DNA of 64,000 nt from Pollenia angustigena (GCA_930367215.1 OV884059.1:64389393-64453392), one strand, 5' to 3'. Counted from the first letter of the stretch, positions 34,263 through 47,739 are shown. Notes: generated by a model not told the origin, from the sequence alone. Translations and numbers: made by a program.

Positions 34263-35660
34263 AATCGCGGTGACATACTAGTCGTGATGGGGGATTTTTA
34301 CGCCCAAATTGCGCCAAATTGGCAACCGATCACTACCTAATAGTTGCAGAATTACGTATAAAGCTAGCGGCAATACGAAACAACAACGGCAACAACAACA
34401 GCAGTACGAGACCTATCAACGTCCTTAATTTAAAATATCCAGCAGTAGCCTCTGCATATTCCGAAGCATTAAGCCAGAATCTTCTTGCATCACATGAGAA
34501 CGACTTAAGCAGTTGGGAGAACGTAAAGTCAGTTTTTATGGACCCTGCTAAGACATTCTTGGCTATAAGCAAAACCTGAGGAAAGAGTGGATATCAGATG
34601 AGACGTGGCGCATAATCGAACAACGCAAGTTGGTAAAGGCTGACCTTAATAGAGCAAAAACCCGTGGTGCTAGACTTAATCTGCAAACACAGCACAATGA
34701 TCGCAAATGGTTTGACGACATCGGCAAGGAAGCTCAAGTGGCTGCGGAAACGTATCGGACCAGTGACAAGTACAGGTGTTTGAGAAAACTTACCAATGAA
34801 CATACGACAGCACAGAGGCCGTTAAGAAAACGGAATGGAGAACTTGCAACATCTACCGAGGAACAAGTAAATGTGTGGCCAGATTTCTACAGCAAAATAT
34901 TATGCTAAAATGGGCCCATCGCCCAGATTTGCTGTGAATGTTAATCACATGCAGACGACCCAGATATATCTACTGCCTGTCCCAACGTTGATGAGATCAT
35001 AAACTCGATCAATAGTCTTAAAATTAATAAATCACCAGGTATAGACGGAATCTTCGCTGAATCATTAAAAGCAGACTCTTATACAAGCGCCAAAATAATC
35101 CACCCAATCATCCGCAACTTTTGGGAAAATGAAAGTCTGCCCGACGAAGTGATATAAGGCATAATAATAAACATTCCCAAGAAGGGATATCTTATGAACC
35201 CAAATAATTGGCGTGGTATTACTTTGCTTTGTATGGTCAACAAGATCATTGCCCAAATAATCGCCAAACGAATCTTCGCAAGGGTGTCACCAACACTGAG
35301 ACAGGAACAGGCGGGGTTCAGACCCCACAAATCCACTATCGACCGTATAAACAGTCTCCGTGTTATCGTCGAGCAATCTGTTGAATGGCGTTCACCACTC
35401 TATATTTGCTTTATTGATTTCGAAAAAGACGTAAATAGTGGTGGATTGGTCACTCATTAAGAAGATTACAGCAAGACATTACAAGAAAAGCCATAGACTC
35501 GAACCCGCAAGGAAGTCGAAAAGGAGGACGCCCAGCTCATACGTGGAGAAGGCAAATTGATGAAGTAATGGCCGGAATGGGTAAAACCTGAGGCGAAGTG
35601 AGAGCGCTGGCATAGGACAGGAATATGTTCAACCAATTTATTTAGGCCCTATGCTCCTTA
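34263..35660 (+). pseudogene. RTE-type non-LTR retrotransposon fragment, internally deleted
   Basis: At 34265-34310 the frame reads LVVMGDFYAQIA, the end of an apurinic-type endonuclease, then jumps to TDHYLIVAELRIKLAA. The linker continues to 34900 with a frame change near 34577. The reverse transcriptase starts with SINSLKINKSPGIDGI, then NWRGITLLC and LRQEQAGFRPHKSTIDRINS, and reaches motif A as YICFIDFEKDV near 35410. Directly after this the sequence is ITRKAIDSNPQGSRKGGRP, the C-terminal end, so the catalytic core was deleted. It stops with YRIDGNI near 35670. The overall order matches RTE/SR2-like elements. It encodes nothing functional now. Confidence 0.75.
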
Positions 35661-37364
35661 TAGGATCGATGGGAACATATATAATGTTTTATAAAGCTTC
35701 ATATTTACCACTAGATCCAAAGTGTGGCTTTTTCTCAAAAACATTTCTGTCTATCAATGAAAAATAAATCAGAATTTTTAAAACGGGTACAAGAAACAAA
35801 AACCAAATCATTATTATAGCAAAATCGTAGTTGTGCTTAGGTATTTCTCCGTATTTCGTGTTCTACTGCATAAAGAAAAGCTGGTACCTAAAATAAAATC
35901 TCTTAATAATTATTTACCAAATGTGACTAAACACTGCCCTTTTATTACATTGAGCTTTTAAAGTTGTTTATTCTTATTCATATGGATTTTGAAAAATTCA
36001 ACATTTAGAGTTTTAATGTACATGTTTGTACGCAAATATTTATTCACAAACTTTATTCGTATGTAAAATATTATATCAACCTAAATCTTTTATTGCTCAC
36101 TAAAAGCAGTTAATATATTGTAAAAGCTACTTCCTGAAAATTCGTAAGGAAACTACAACAACTGCAGTTACAATCGCACAAGTTGTGTAGGGGGGTTGTG
36201 CTCCAGTATTTTCAAAGATTATATCCTTGTTTTTGTTTGCACAATTTAAAGTTATTTTTAGCCACCCGCACAAACCTTTGTTGCAAATGTTTGAATATTT
36301 ATAATTTTTTTTTATAAAATAATAAAATAGCAACAGTTCCTGTCTGCTCTTCGCCTGTATCCTGTTATTCTATTTCAATTACTTTTTAATGACGCACATA
36401 GAACTTTATTTCTGATTACTTTTTAAGTTTGTGCTTTATTCGAAATTAAAACTTACAGTGTGGTGTTGGTAGGGGTGTTCTGAAGCTGCATTTGCTTAGT
36501 TATAAATACTACATGAAATTTTTAAATAAAACCTAAAAGTCGCCTACATCTGTTGTAGCGTTGTAAGGTCTTCAAATATGTACACGAGTTTTTCTTCTCT
36601 CGATAACAGCCTTGTTACAATATGCAGGCAGGATAATAGAATTTCAAATGGACATAATTTCTGCCATTTTTTCCTCATTGTACTGAAGAAACCTTTACAA
36701 ATGATTTTTTTCTTTCAAATTAAAAACCAAACATCTTATATGTTATACAACATACGACAGGATAAGAAGATGAAAGGAAGAGAGAGGGAGAGAGAAGGAT
36801 CAAAAAGAAGTAAAACAAATTTATTGCTATTATCCTACTGAGCGACGGAGGGTGTGCATAATGATTTACTTAACCACATTGTTTACTTGCCTACCCAGCT
36901 TTTTTCAGCAGACTAAACTAAAAAGTATACTAAATCAAAAAACAAAGGCATAACAGAATCACGGAGTAGTGGTTATAGAGTAAGTGAGTGAATAAAAAGA
37001 ATATTGAAACTGGAAATCGTTTTTAAATACATAACATCAAGGGAATTTAAAACTCATAGTGATGTTTATATGTAAGCATGTGTCTTTATAAGAGAGTACA
37101 TTTCAAGTAACAAGAAGCCATGGTGGGAGTATAAAATGAGGGGATAAAAATATTCTCTACGAAGCACAAAAACTCATTTTATAAATGTACTTCACCACAG
37201 GTGGACAGGATTATTCCGTTATAAATTTTAGCAATCCAAATTTTCGATATTTAAGTCAGGCTAAAGTTCTTTGAATTTTTTATTCATTAAATTTTTTTAT
37301 GAAGAAAGGAATTTCACAATATGAAGTCAATTAAAATTTTATTGATAATTTTTCGTTCTTGACT
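35661..37364. other. Unique DNA, nothing recognised
   Basis: AT-rich with a short GA-rich run near 36780-36800. No coding or repeat signature was found. Confidence 0.35.
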
Positions 37365-37452
37365 GCGCTGGGAACCGAACCCAGGTTTTCACGGACAGGT
37401 TACCCTACGTTTGTTTGAAACCACTCAATCCCTTCAGAGGGGCTTGCCGTTT
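37365..37452 (-). repeat. tRNA-like sequence, possible SINE head or decayed tRNA
   Basis: On the minus strand the segment contains CTGGG-TTCGGTT-CCCAG (near 37388-37372), a perfect 5-bp T-arm with a 7-base loop and a B-box-like core. Upstream is an A-box-like gattgagtggtttcaaac. The acceptor 3' strand cgcagtc has no good 5' partner, so a working tRNA is unlikely. There is no A-rich tail. Confidence 0.35.
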
Positions 37453-37479
37453 TATACTCACCGCCATTGACTTATATTT

Positions 37480-39540
37480 ATTAGTTCAATATTTATTTTA
37501 AATCCTATAAAGGATATAAATTCTGCGTATTTATGAGTAGCGAATTGTATTTATTGATGTTCGTCTCTCCGTCTGCCTGTTGAAAAGGCTTTTCTAGAAG
37601 GCATGGGGACTAGTATGAATGGTCAAAAAATATAAATATATATATAATAACAACGATATCTAACATACCCATAAATCGATATTTAATAACGACTATCGAA
37701 TTCGATATTTTTTAAAACTCTTTATAAGAAAATTCAACGTTTTAGGCTTTTTTTAACTGCTTACAAAACTATTGATTTTTTAAGAATTGCATCATATGTT
37801 TTTTCACTAATAATAAGAAAAATAACGAGATTTTTCCATTGTACACTTTTACAATTTACACAATCAAGGCGAAAAAAACTTAAAAAAAATTATATTATGT
37901 GGTTTAAAAAGAAAGACATACAAAACTTTTAAAAAGAAAATCAGATCCTGTAAAGTTTTGTGTAAATTGTCGACATTTCACGACTTTTCTTTCGAAAATT
38001 GTTTAAAAAAATTTGATCTGCCGGTTTTCTTAGCACCGTCCGAAGGGTTGCTTCGGTTGTAGATTTTGCAGTGCCGGATAAAAGAAGATTAACAGGAGAA
38101 TACATAAAACAGAGAGTTAACCTGATGTCCATATCCGATGAGTACTGGTTTGACTAAAACATTGTTAGTCAAAGTCGGTGGCATTTGTGGTACCATTCAA
38201 TTTTAAAGTCAATTGGTTCTTCCGTGACTTAATCCCACTTATTTTTCGTAATATTTTTTTTTTCATATGACGCATATATGAATTTGCTCTTGGAATTAAC
38301 AAACTGGTTTTTTTGTATCCTTCCCTGTTTTTGTTTTTATTGAATTTTTCATTTTTATTTTAGAATTTAATTAAAAAAAAATACTCAATGAAAATTTACA
38401 ATGGAATTACATCCAATATCAATATTTTGTTTTTTATATTGATACTCTTAAAATATATTGATTCGATGCATATCGATATATTTTATATCGGCATACAAAT
38501 GATATGATAAGTTCAAAAAACATGACTGCCTCTAATTTTTACCCATATATCTCTAATGGTTTCCCACATACCTTTACTTTTAAAAGTCTTTTTATAATTA
38601 ATGCACTTTTTTCACTTTCACCTGAAATAAGCTTAAAGGAGTTTATAAATGACCGAGTTATAAACTAACAACTACTTTTTATACGAAGTTTGTCATGCCG
38701 TTTGAAACTTTTTTAAAAGTTGTGCAACACCTCGTTAGGTATATGTTGAAGTCACTTTCGAACGACTCAAAAAAAAGAACAAAATTGGTGTCAAACTCTT
38801 TCTAGTTTCCTAAAGCGTTTTTGTTGGACCCAATCAATTAAAAATCAGTCATATACCTATTACAGACGCAAATCGGAACTTTAGAGCAATTGAATGTATT
38901 ATATTACAGAAATTTTATTTAATTCCTTTTGTATATAATTCAGGTAATACAGATTGAAAAAATCTAAAATTTTACCAATGCAAATGCCTCCAGAATTAAG
39001 TTTTGACAGAACAGACTCCAAACTATATCAAACAAGTGTTATGATATCCACATATAAAGCATATTTAATTGTCCATCAGTCAAATATTCGGAAAGCCGAA
39101 TACTGTTATTTATTTGGTAATCAAAGAAAAACGTTAAACGTTGGGCCCGCCATAATCTCCTTTATGATATGAAATTATGACGGTTCCGAACAAAAATTTC
39201 TATAACTTGACTTCTAAAAGTTCTTAACAGTTTAGTTTAAGGTCTCCTTAATACGAAACTTTTAATATGAAACCCCTTTATTTTAAAAATTCGTTAGTCA
39301 CTTTTAATCCTTTAATATTCTATTGCAACTTTTAAATATTTAGCTACAGGACGAATTGTACATTTTATTTAAGTACAAACATGCCTCTATGTTAAAATGG
39401 GTGCGTGTGCTTTTTAATGCGGTCATCAACATCGGCTACGGAGGCACCGTTTATTGTAATTTTGCATCCGAGATAATTGAAAGATTCGACGTCTTCAAAT
39501 ATCATATTACCAAATTTTTTGAGCAGTTAAAACGTGTTTG
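37480..39540. other. Spacer with two fragments of the dispersed repeat
   Basis: 37490-37600 has atcctataaaggatataaat, a decayed core, and cgtctctccgtctgcctgtt. 38675-38900 has atacgaagtttgtcatgccg and the 'acgactcaaaaaaaagaac' block. A short minus-strand frame at 38132-37941 was not recognised. No other feature was seen. Confidence 0.35.
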
Positions 39541-39803
39541 TGTAATCCCATAAAGTGTATTGTATTGTTTTGGCTACCGGGAAACCCGGTTGCGCATGTT
39601 GCGATGGTTAAAGTTTAGACAAATTTTTTTTTTGAGTATTAAAGGAGCTCAAAAATAAATCTAGAATCTGAATTCGCTTTCTTTTAAGTTAAATAACGAC
39701 AATCCGGAAGCTTAGTTAAAAATTTTTATTCTTTATTAATTTTTTTCATGTGAATATACCTAGGTGGGTACCATGGTGCCCGGGTATTAACTCAAGGGTT
39801 AAA
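39541..39803. repeat. Rearranged ends of the TTAA element found at 51506
   Basis: 39541-39611 resembles the right end of the 51506-51915 element (atcccataaagtgtattg, then a (gg)taccggg-like block, then gcgatggttaa). 39750-39802 resembles its left end in inverted form (ttaacccttgagttaatacc, then cgggcaccatgg). Both point the same way, so this is not one intact element. Confidence 0.55.
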
Positions 39804-41079
39804 GCAAATATTTTAGCGCGGAAAACGGCACAAATATTAGGCATCGCTACTTCCAAAAGTTCAAGATTGTTGAAGAACAACTCCGAGTTCAAACGAACAG
39901 TCAATATTGTACCTGTTCTCAAATACAAAAGTATTTTCTAGGCCAATACCTTTAACATAATTCACTCTGGACACAATATGTTAGTCCCTTTGCCCTCTAG
40001 GGACTAAGCTCTTACATGTGACATGTTAAATAGGGTTTTTCTAAGTCTACTTGCCTCTGAGTCTTAGACGACACATACTGGCTGTAGACATCATCAAAGG
40101 TTAGATTCAAAACAATATCCAAACTGAAATAAGAGATATGCCCCCTAATGCAAAAAGTTAAAGTTCGCATTAGTTAACCAACACATAAAAACCCATAAAC
40201 TTTTGCTGGGCTTAATGGGTCTAATGGGCCTAATGTGAAGTTAAAATTTTTCTTGCATAAGGGGGACGTACTCCATGTGTTGCATTAGTAAATGTATTTC
40301 TTAAAGCTCTCAAAACTACTTCGAATTTACCATTCAATAATAGTAAGTTATAAACATGATAACCCCCAGTCACATCATCTTGTTTAGATCTACCTCATGG
40401 CCGCTGTTGGCCAGTTTCAAAACTTGCTGTTTTTTAATCTTTCAAAAGCTTGTGGATCTACACGGCTTAAAAATGGAAAGATTCTGGTGAGTTTACTCTG
40501 TGCGGATATTCATAAAACCTGTGCGGATATTCATTAAACGTTGCGTGTTTAATTGAAAATATATAACCAATTTCACTTCATACGATTGGTCGGATGATTT
40601 ACTGGAGTAAATAAGTGTACCTACTCACGCAGTTCATTGCACCTGTTTGACCACAGTACGATAGAAACCTGTTCGATATTTTTTGTTAAATTTTTTTCAC
40701 TATTTATAATCAGCTAAAGTGTATCATCAAGTTTAGAACTTGTTCAACATTTTAATAAGGCGATTGCCTGATTAGATTTCAGCATCCGATCCCAGATATG
40801 GAGCTGTCAAAAAAAACATAATATAGTGCGAGAAGATTACAATAATTTACGTTACAATTGGTGATTTTATACAGAACTTGTTGAACAGCAAATTATAAAC
40901 GTTTCTAGATCTACCCAATAACAAACACCGTTTTCTGTTCTAAAGTTGATTAAAAAGAATAAAGAAAAAAAAATTAAAACCTTGGGAGTTTATTAAAATG
41001 ATTCTATTTTAGAAACGCATAAAATATTATTACTTAGCATAAATATACATATGTATATAATTGACTTTTTAATACCAGT
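39804..41079. other. Mostly unique DNA with a small inverted repeat
   Basis: About 40139-40268 forms an imperfect hairpin: gccccctaatgcaaaaagtt near the left pairs with the inverted right side containing cccccttatgcaagaaaaat, followed by ttaa-(G/C)-ttc-cattag. A short direct repeat, tgtgcggatattcat, occurs twice near 40498-40535. Confidence 0.4.
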
Positions 41080-41790
41080 ACCCATGTTCTGTAACTTTAG
41101 TGAGAACTTCTTGCATCGAAAAGATGTGAAACAAAATATCCCATCGTTTCTCGAAAAGTGAGAAAAATGTGTGTCTGTAACTCATGTCGAAAACTATCAA
41201 AAGAGATTACGTCGTTACGTTATAAATGTCATAATGTTGCACTCGAAGCCGATGTGACATTGCAGACGTTCAGAACGCCAGTAACACATATCGTTGACGG
41301 CGACCAAAATTTACTTAAATTGAAAATTTTTCAACGACGGCGGCGAAAACACAACCGTCGGCTATGCCAAATTGTGTAAAGAGCGACTTTAATGTTTGTT
41401 GTTTGCAAACGAGCTTTGAAGACATTCGTATATTTTATAAAAATGTTAAAAGCAAAAAAATTTAGCAACAAAAAATGTGCCAAGAACAAAATATCATTAT
41501 TATTTGCATTTTTATTTGTTTTTTAGTGTTAAAATTTTTTCTCGCCCAATTTTTATTCGTGAGTTTATTTGACAGTTCAAAGCGGGAACTTTTCTCACCA
41601 AAATGTTACAGACACACTTTTTCAGTAAATTGACGAGTAATTTCCTTACGTGACAGCTTGTACTCGCCAAAAAAAGTTACAGACACAGTTAAGTGAGAAA
41701 AACATCTGTTTGTTTCAATTTATGGCATTTTTGTTTCATTTCACACATTTCAATCGAAAACTTTCTCGACGCGAGAGTTACAGAACATGG
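41080..41790. mobile_element. MITE with CCCATGTTCTGTAACT termini
   Basis: cccatgttctgtaact at the left pairs with an identical 16-base inverted end at the right. Subterminal words such as gtgagaaaa, tctgtaact and gtgtgaaa recur several times in both orientations. Internal sequences near 41600-41700 repeat 'ttacagacaca'. No coding sequence or clear target duplication. Confidence 0.65.
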
Positions 41791-43551
41791 GCACAGTACA
41801 ATAAAAACAGACACACGTACAAACACACATACACACAGTTATTCCTTGATTTACAACAACAACAAGGAGAGCAATAAGATAATAAGGAGTGGAAAACAGA
41901 AAAACAAGAAACAAATACTAGACAGTTGGTTTATATTAATAAGTCCTTTAGCAATATTCTATTGAGGATAAGAAAAAAAATAATTGTCCTTCATGGTTTG
42001 TATTTGTGCGATGGTTGTGTCATCACGTTTTTTATTTTACAATGCAATTTCTACGGTTTTTTGTTTGTTTTTTCTTTCATCCTTCAGCGGAACTTTGTGA
42101 GATAAGTGTGTGTTACAGTGTAAGCGCGAATGTTGGTTGTACCATGAAGAAATACTTCTAAATGCATTTGCTCTCCGTCAGTTATAAACACACAAACATA
42201 TTCTTATTTATTATATTTAACAGTTTAAATAAAAATGTCAGGGAAACAACAATCTCATATTTAGAGGGGCGTTTGTAAATGGATGTGTGTCTGTTTGTGT
42301 ATGAACATTTCATCATTCTTCGTTTACGTTTCTTCCACTTCCTTTGTTCTTTTGTACATCGTTCGAAAGAGCGTTTGTGCGTGTGTGCGTGTTTCATTCG
42401 TTTACTCAAGGGAAAGGAACAAAACTTCACACTCCTTTCTGGCTTACACCACTTCCATGCTACACGTTGCCATTTAACATTTTAATGATGTTGAAATTTA
42501 CCACTATTTAAATATTGCTCAAGCTTAAATTCTAATTACTTTTTAAATTTTACTAAATAGTTTTTTTTTATACAAATAGAGTGAGCGAGTGTGTGTGTTC
42601 TATTTTTCTATGAAGGAGTGTTGTTTGCTGTTAGTGATTATAATTATTTCGTTTAGATATGTATTCATAGAAAACAAGTGAATTCGTTTAATGACTTTTT
42701 AAATTGGAACCAAGATATATATATATTAATATATTAATTTTAATAACATTTTGCTAGCGATCAAAATTCTTTCTTTTTCAACGTTTTGTTTTTGCATTGA
42801 TTTTTCTTAGAAAAAGCCTTTTTAGAAGGATCCAATTCCAATTTCAATACAATATATGGCAATGGTATTAGTATTTTTCATGGTGCATGAAATGGTTTAT
42901 AATAAAAAATCACTAGTTTATTTAAAAATCAATGAATTTTCAAAAGTGAATGGCGTTATTTGAACGTCGTTTTTATTTTGTTGGTTCAGTTTAAAGTATG
43001 AGAGGCCAGCAATAGTCTCCCTGCATGCTTTTGTCTCAAAATCCTTGATAAATTCTTTAAATTTTCATTAAAGCTGGGTGCGATCACTAAACTTGGTTTT
43101 TTTGGAAAAAAAAAAATCTAAATGCGAATGAAGAATATGCGAAACATTGTCGGTGTCCACGGTTTGTCCAAATTTCTGACTGCAAAACCAAAATAATGTA
43201 AATATGCATATTTCAATGATTCTGATATTGCATAATTTTTTTTCCAACCAAATATTCACCACACACAAAGCAAAAATAACTTGAATCAGTAACACACGAC
43301 GCTACTATTTTGAAGATTTAGGATGAATGTGGGCTTCTGTCAAATTATAAAAAATAATTATACCAGATTTGAATTCAGCGCACCCTGATTAGTTAAAAAT
43401 CATGCTTCGTTTCTGCAGTAAATTTTTTTTCCAAATTTGTAGACTATATCTATAGCGAAATCGAAAATTTCGTTTGCTTTTTTAACTTTTCAGTTAGCTA
43501 TTAGAGTGCAATATATAAGTTTATTGGAGCGTCACAATTTGCTTTGTCACA
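41791..43551. other. Unique DNA, nothing recognised
   Basis: Contains short CA- and GT-rich stretches (near 41810-41840 and 42360-42400) but no element ends or coding motifs. Confidence 0.35.
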
Positions 43552-43559
43552 ATTTAGAT

Positions 43560-43763
43560 CAGTGATAACCAAGCCCCGAACTAACCAAGCCCCGAACGGA
43601 CGCATACAAAGATATAATGTACTTGTGTGCGGTCGCAGAGACTGATGATAGTCTGATGTTTTGAAACGAACAAAGTTGTTGTATACATGTGAATTGCCGA
43701 CCGTGTCTGTGTAAAAAATACGATTATTAACTTACTCGCGAGCCTATGAAGTGGCTATCACTG
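43560..43763. mobile_element. Small hAT-like MITE with perfect 8-bp duplication
   Basis: ATTTAGAT occurs at 43552-43559 and 43764-43771. The 204-bp element starts cagtgataacca and ends, inverted, cagtgatagcca. The CAG start and 8-bp duplication are hAT features. A short tandem repeat (aaccaagccccgaac-type, twice) lies at its left end. Confidence 0.8.
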
Positions 43764-43771
43764 ATTTAGAT

Positions 43772-44553
43772 ACATAGGAAAATAAAGAAAAAAATTGGGA
43801 CCTACTTTTAGCCCTTACGACATCATCAGTATTTTAAAAATGGGATCAGACGATCAACTTGTGAGGCACCATATGACGCAAGATTAAACATTTTTTACTT
43901 TTCTTCATGCACTTCACCTCAATTAGGGATGACGATACCGAAATATCGGGATCTTTAATTTTTAATATGATTTTTCATGTTTTTCAATATGTATAAAAAA
44001 ATTATTCGACAATTATACTTGAAAACAGACAGACATGTTTGAAAAAAGCACAGGATTTAATTGTTTAAATCCCGATACCCGGGGTTTGCGAAAACCAGTC
44101 CCGAATGGCTTTCCAATTCTCAATAAAATAAGTTTAAGGCCAAATTAACTTGATGTCTTTTCAGACGTGTCTAACAAGCACGTTTGTTTAGTTTGTTGGC
44201 TATCGGGAGAGAAAAGAAAAAGGGGGAAAGAGGCTAAACAGCCTTATAAAAAATAAATAAAAAATGTTTCCTTTGTTTCTGCTATTTTCTGTCAAAAATT
44301 CAACCCCGAATTCCGTACAAGTAAACTATTTATAAGTTAATTTCTATAATACCATTACCAAAAAATTATCACCGAGTTCAGTAAAAACAGTGAACTATCG
44401 GTAAGTCTCATGTCATGACCAAGCAACTATTCATTTTACTGACAACAGTGTCTCCGTTAGATGTGTGGGACTACGGCTGTAGGTAGCAAAAAGTCCTTGT
44501 CCAGTTTCGAACCACGTCAGTAAATCGGCTTTTTCGCTTTGAATACCAATACA
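43772..44553. other. Unique DNA with a small 'cgataccgaaatatcggg' palindromic block
   Basis: A short imperfect palindrome (ataccgaaatatcggga, near 43935) is followed at 44070 by a related gataccc-ggggtttgcg block. Nothing else was recognised. Confidence 0.3.
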
Positions 44554-45165
44554 GAAAACAAGTTAAAAAGGGAAGTCAGTCAAGCACGACCATATGTTAC
44601 CCTACACCACAGTATTTAGAGAAAGATTTGCGAAAGTGATACCTTTGAGACCAATGGGCAATCGTAGAGCCGCCCTACCAAAATTATGCCACAAGCTTAA
44701 GTTAGACGAGTTCTTTGTGTTGAATATAATCTTAATAAATATGTACATATGTACATCCAAATGAGATCTTTTTGTCTTTAAGATATTTATGTAGGAGGTT
44801 TATATGGTACCCTTCGTAAAATATGGATTTATCCACATGAAACTAATTTGTATAAAATTTCTACAACGTCGTTATAACCCAAAAAATGAAATTTTCGAGT
44901 TAGTAATGCAGAATTGTTCGCCATGCGTTTCTTTTCATTGTGTATAAAATTCATCTTTATATCTTTTATAATATCACCGTTTGAATAAAATGTGTCCATT
45001 CTAAATGGTGCGAGCAAATAAAAAACTTAATTATACGACAATGCTTAATCGACTTATATACCCAAAATTCAAGTTATCTTTGGAATCTTAGTGGAATATT
45101 TCTTGGTGCTTCATCTTTACTATTCATATGCCCTTATTTGACACTTGTTATGGTGAGGGTATAAA
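44554..45165. repeat. Dispersed dipteran repeat, degraded copy
   Basis: It begins acaagttaaaaagggaagtc followed by cagtcaagcacgacca, the decayed hairpin end seen at 16922, and then tgttaccctacaccacag. It finishes near gttatggtgagggtataaaa. The middle has no recognisable content. Confidence 0.5.
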
Positions 45166-45562
45166 AAAAAGCTTATTCATATTTGCAAGCCCACTATTTT
45201 TCAAATCTACATTCATTTGATTCCAATGAGATTGTGCTAATAATCCCCCAAATAGAAGGAACGAACACCCATGTATATGCAATTAGAAATCTTCAAAGGG
45301 AAACTAAATTAACAACGTAAATTCATCTCATGCCGTCGAATGGTTCATAATAGAAAATAAATTACTATTTGAATGGCATGTGTAGTCATAAATAAAGCGG
45401 TTCAGACTTTTAATCATAAAAACATGATGATTATTATCCTAAAATCATGAGAAAAAATGATAATTTACGACCACAAACACATATGTACATTTGATTTATT
45501 GTATGAATGCGAATCAGTTATGTAAAGAAAATATCGACTTTTCTTTACGATACATACATACT
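45166..45562. other. Unique spacer
   Basis: Nothing recognised. Confidence 0.35.
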
Positions 45563-45806
45563 AAATAAAAAATGGAGCTTCCAACGAAGCAGGTAAGGGA
45601 GAAATGTAAAAGTTTCGCTCACTATTTCGTTTACTGAAGGCAAACATTTTATATGGTGAGTTCCCACTTTGAAGCAATCCATTTTTGACACGAAAAGCAC
45701 TTTATGCAACGCATATAAAAACTGGTGAGTGTAGCTTGTTTTGTTACAGTTATTTTTTGGTATTCTGCCCAACAAACCTGCTTTGTTGTAATGGAATGCC
45801 GTGGCG

Positions 45807-46411
45807 CAGGGTTGTCAGATTATTTTGAGCTCTATCGCCAAACCGGATGTCAGAAATCGCCAAAAATCGCCAAACGTCAATTTGGTTCAGTTTTTGTACT
45901 TTTTTTTTTTTTTTTTAATTAAATTTTGCATACAAAAAATACAAAAAATTCGACGAAAGTAAATTTTGTTTTGTTTCTGTCATTTTTTTTTTTAAATAAC
46001 ATAAAATGGAGATCGTATAAGTATTCAGTTAAAAAAGCTTGAATTAAGTACACAAGTCTATAAGATCGTACACTTCAGCCTCACTGATTTCATTACTGGA
46101 GTTTTGACCTGCATACATACTATTAGAATTAAATAGTGACTGAATATAAAATTTACTTAAACTGATAGCAAAACAAAAATTATGTGGAAAAAAGTTGCAT
46201 GTTTTTTTTTATATTAGTAATGATAACAGAAAATAACAAGCTGTTAAACAAAATCGCCGGAATAATATAAATGGTAAAAATAGCCAAGTTAATCGCCAGT
46301 TATATAAGAAATCGCCACAAAAGTCGCCAGTCGCCAAATGGGAAATTCCATCGCCAAACACGTTTCAAAATCGCCACGTTTGGCGAGAAATCGCCATATC
46401 TGACAGCCCTG
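45807..46411. mobile_element. hAT-like MITE with TCGCC subterminal repeats and perfect 8-bp duplication
   Basis: CCGTGGCG flanks both sides (45799-45806 and 46412-46419). The 605-bp element starts cagggttgtcagat and ends, inverted, cagggctgtcagat. About eleven copies of (a/g)tcgcca or tcgcc occur, mostly near the right end (46250-46395) with a smaller group at the left (45834-45880). Clustered short subterminal repeats are known transposase-binding sites in hAT elements, so these are a candidate recognition array. Confidence 0.85.
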
Positions 46412-47739
46412 CCGTGGCGCTTGAAATGTTATTTTTTTTATTATAAAACTGGTTAAGAGTTTACTAACTTTTCTGCATCTTTATATGTCTTACTGCGTAG
46501 CGCATAATTGTGCGCTTATATTTTTTAATGATACAATTTTTAATTGGGCACGTAATTATCCTATTCCCCAGTTCGCCAGATTGCCGTTGATGACATCTTC
46601 ATCGATAATGTATGCACTAGTTGTCCCTTATCGTTTAGCTTTTCTTGTATTAGCGACAACGTGTGGTTTGGTGCCCCCTATCAAACTTTTTGAAGGACAG
46701 AATGAACGACATTGTCTTCTAAGTTGGCTCCATCAAAATCTATGAGGGACAGCATAAACGTCATTGTCTGTCAAACACTATTTTGGACAGTATAAGCGAC
46801 ATTCAGAATTATTACGGTTATCGTTGTCGTCGACGACTGTGTCGTGTTTTGTAGTAGATTAAATAACACAGGGTATATGTTACTTCCCAGCTGGCAAAAT
46901 GATAGACGCAAATGTCGTCAACGATGTCTTCAGGACATTTTTGAATTTGCCGCTTATAGAACATTGATGACGACAATTTAAGAAACAAAGCGTGTATTTT
47001 GTCGTGTTTAAAATCGTATTTACGTCTTTTTTGGAGACATTTTTTAAAATTTGTTTTGAATAATACTTTATTGAGGACGACGTAAGTGACCATTGCATGC
47101 ATTATGTCGTGTTTCAAACTATATTCACTGCAAAATGCATGCAAATGTCACTTACGTTGTTCTCTTCTAAAAAAATTAAAAACTATAAATTTGTACACTT
47201 ATAAAATTATTGCAGTAACTGATTGTGGGTTATTAAATTCGTTTTCCGTACTGTTAAATTTGAATAAAAATATGGTTATTTTACGAATAATTTTAATTTT
47301 TAACATTTTTGTTTGTTATTCATAAAACAAACTACCAAAAAATAATGTTTTACTGTATTTATTTTCTGTATTTATTTGTCGGTTAAAATGTATTTTTTTA
47401 AAGTAAAAACTATTAAATTTTAAGGAACATGCTGTTTAATAAATAAAAAATTTAAAAATTACTGTAAAAATAATTTGCTTTAAATGAAATGTAAATGATC
47501 CGTTTTTTAAATGAATTTTAATTTGTTTAAAATGAATTTTCGTTTGAATTTAACTACATAATATTTTGAGTGTATGTCATTTAAAATTAAAATTTCTTGA
47601 TATTTTGCTTTTATTATCATTATTATAGAATATAAAAAAAAATTAAAAATAAATAATCCTGCCTGTTAAAAACGTTTTTTTGCTCTCCTGAAAAATAATT
47701 ATTTTGTTACTTACAACGTTTCTTACGGCTGTGCTTCAA

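Noticed and set aside
41158..41379. 73-codon basic frame with C-x2-C start
   Set aside because: It lies inside the MITE at 41080-41790 and shows no family motif.
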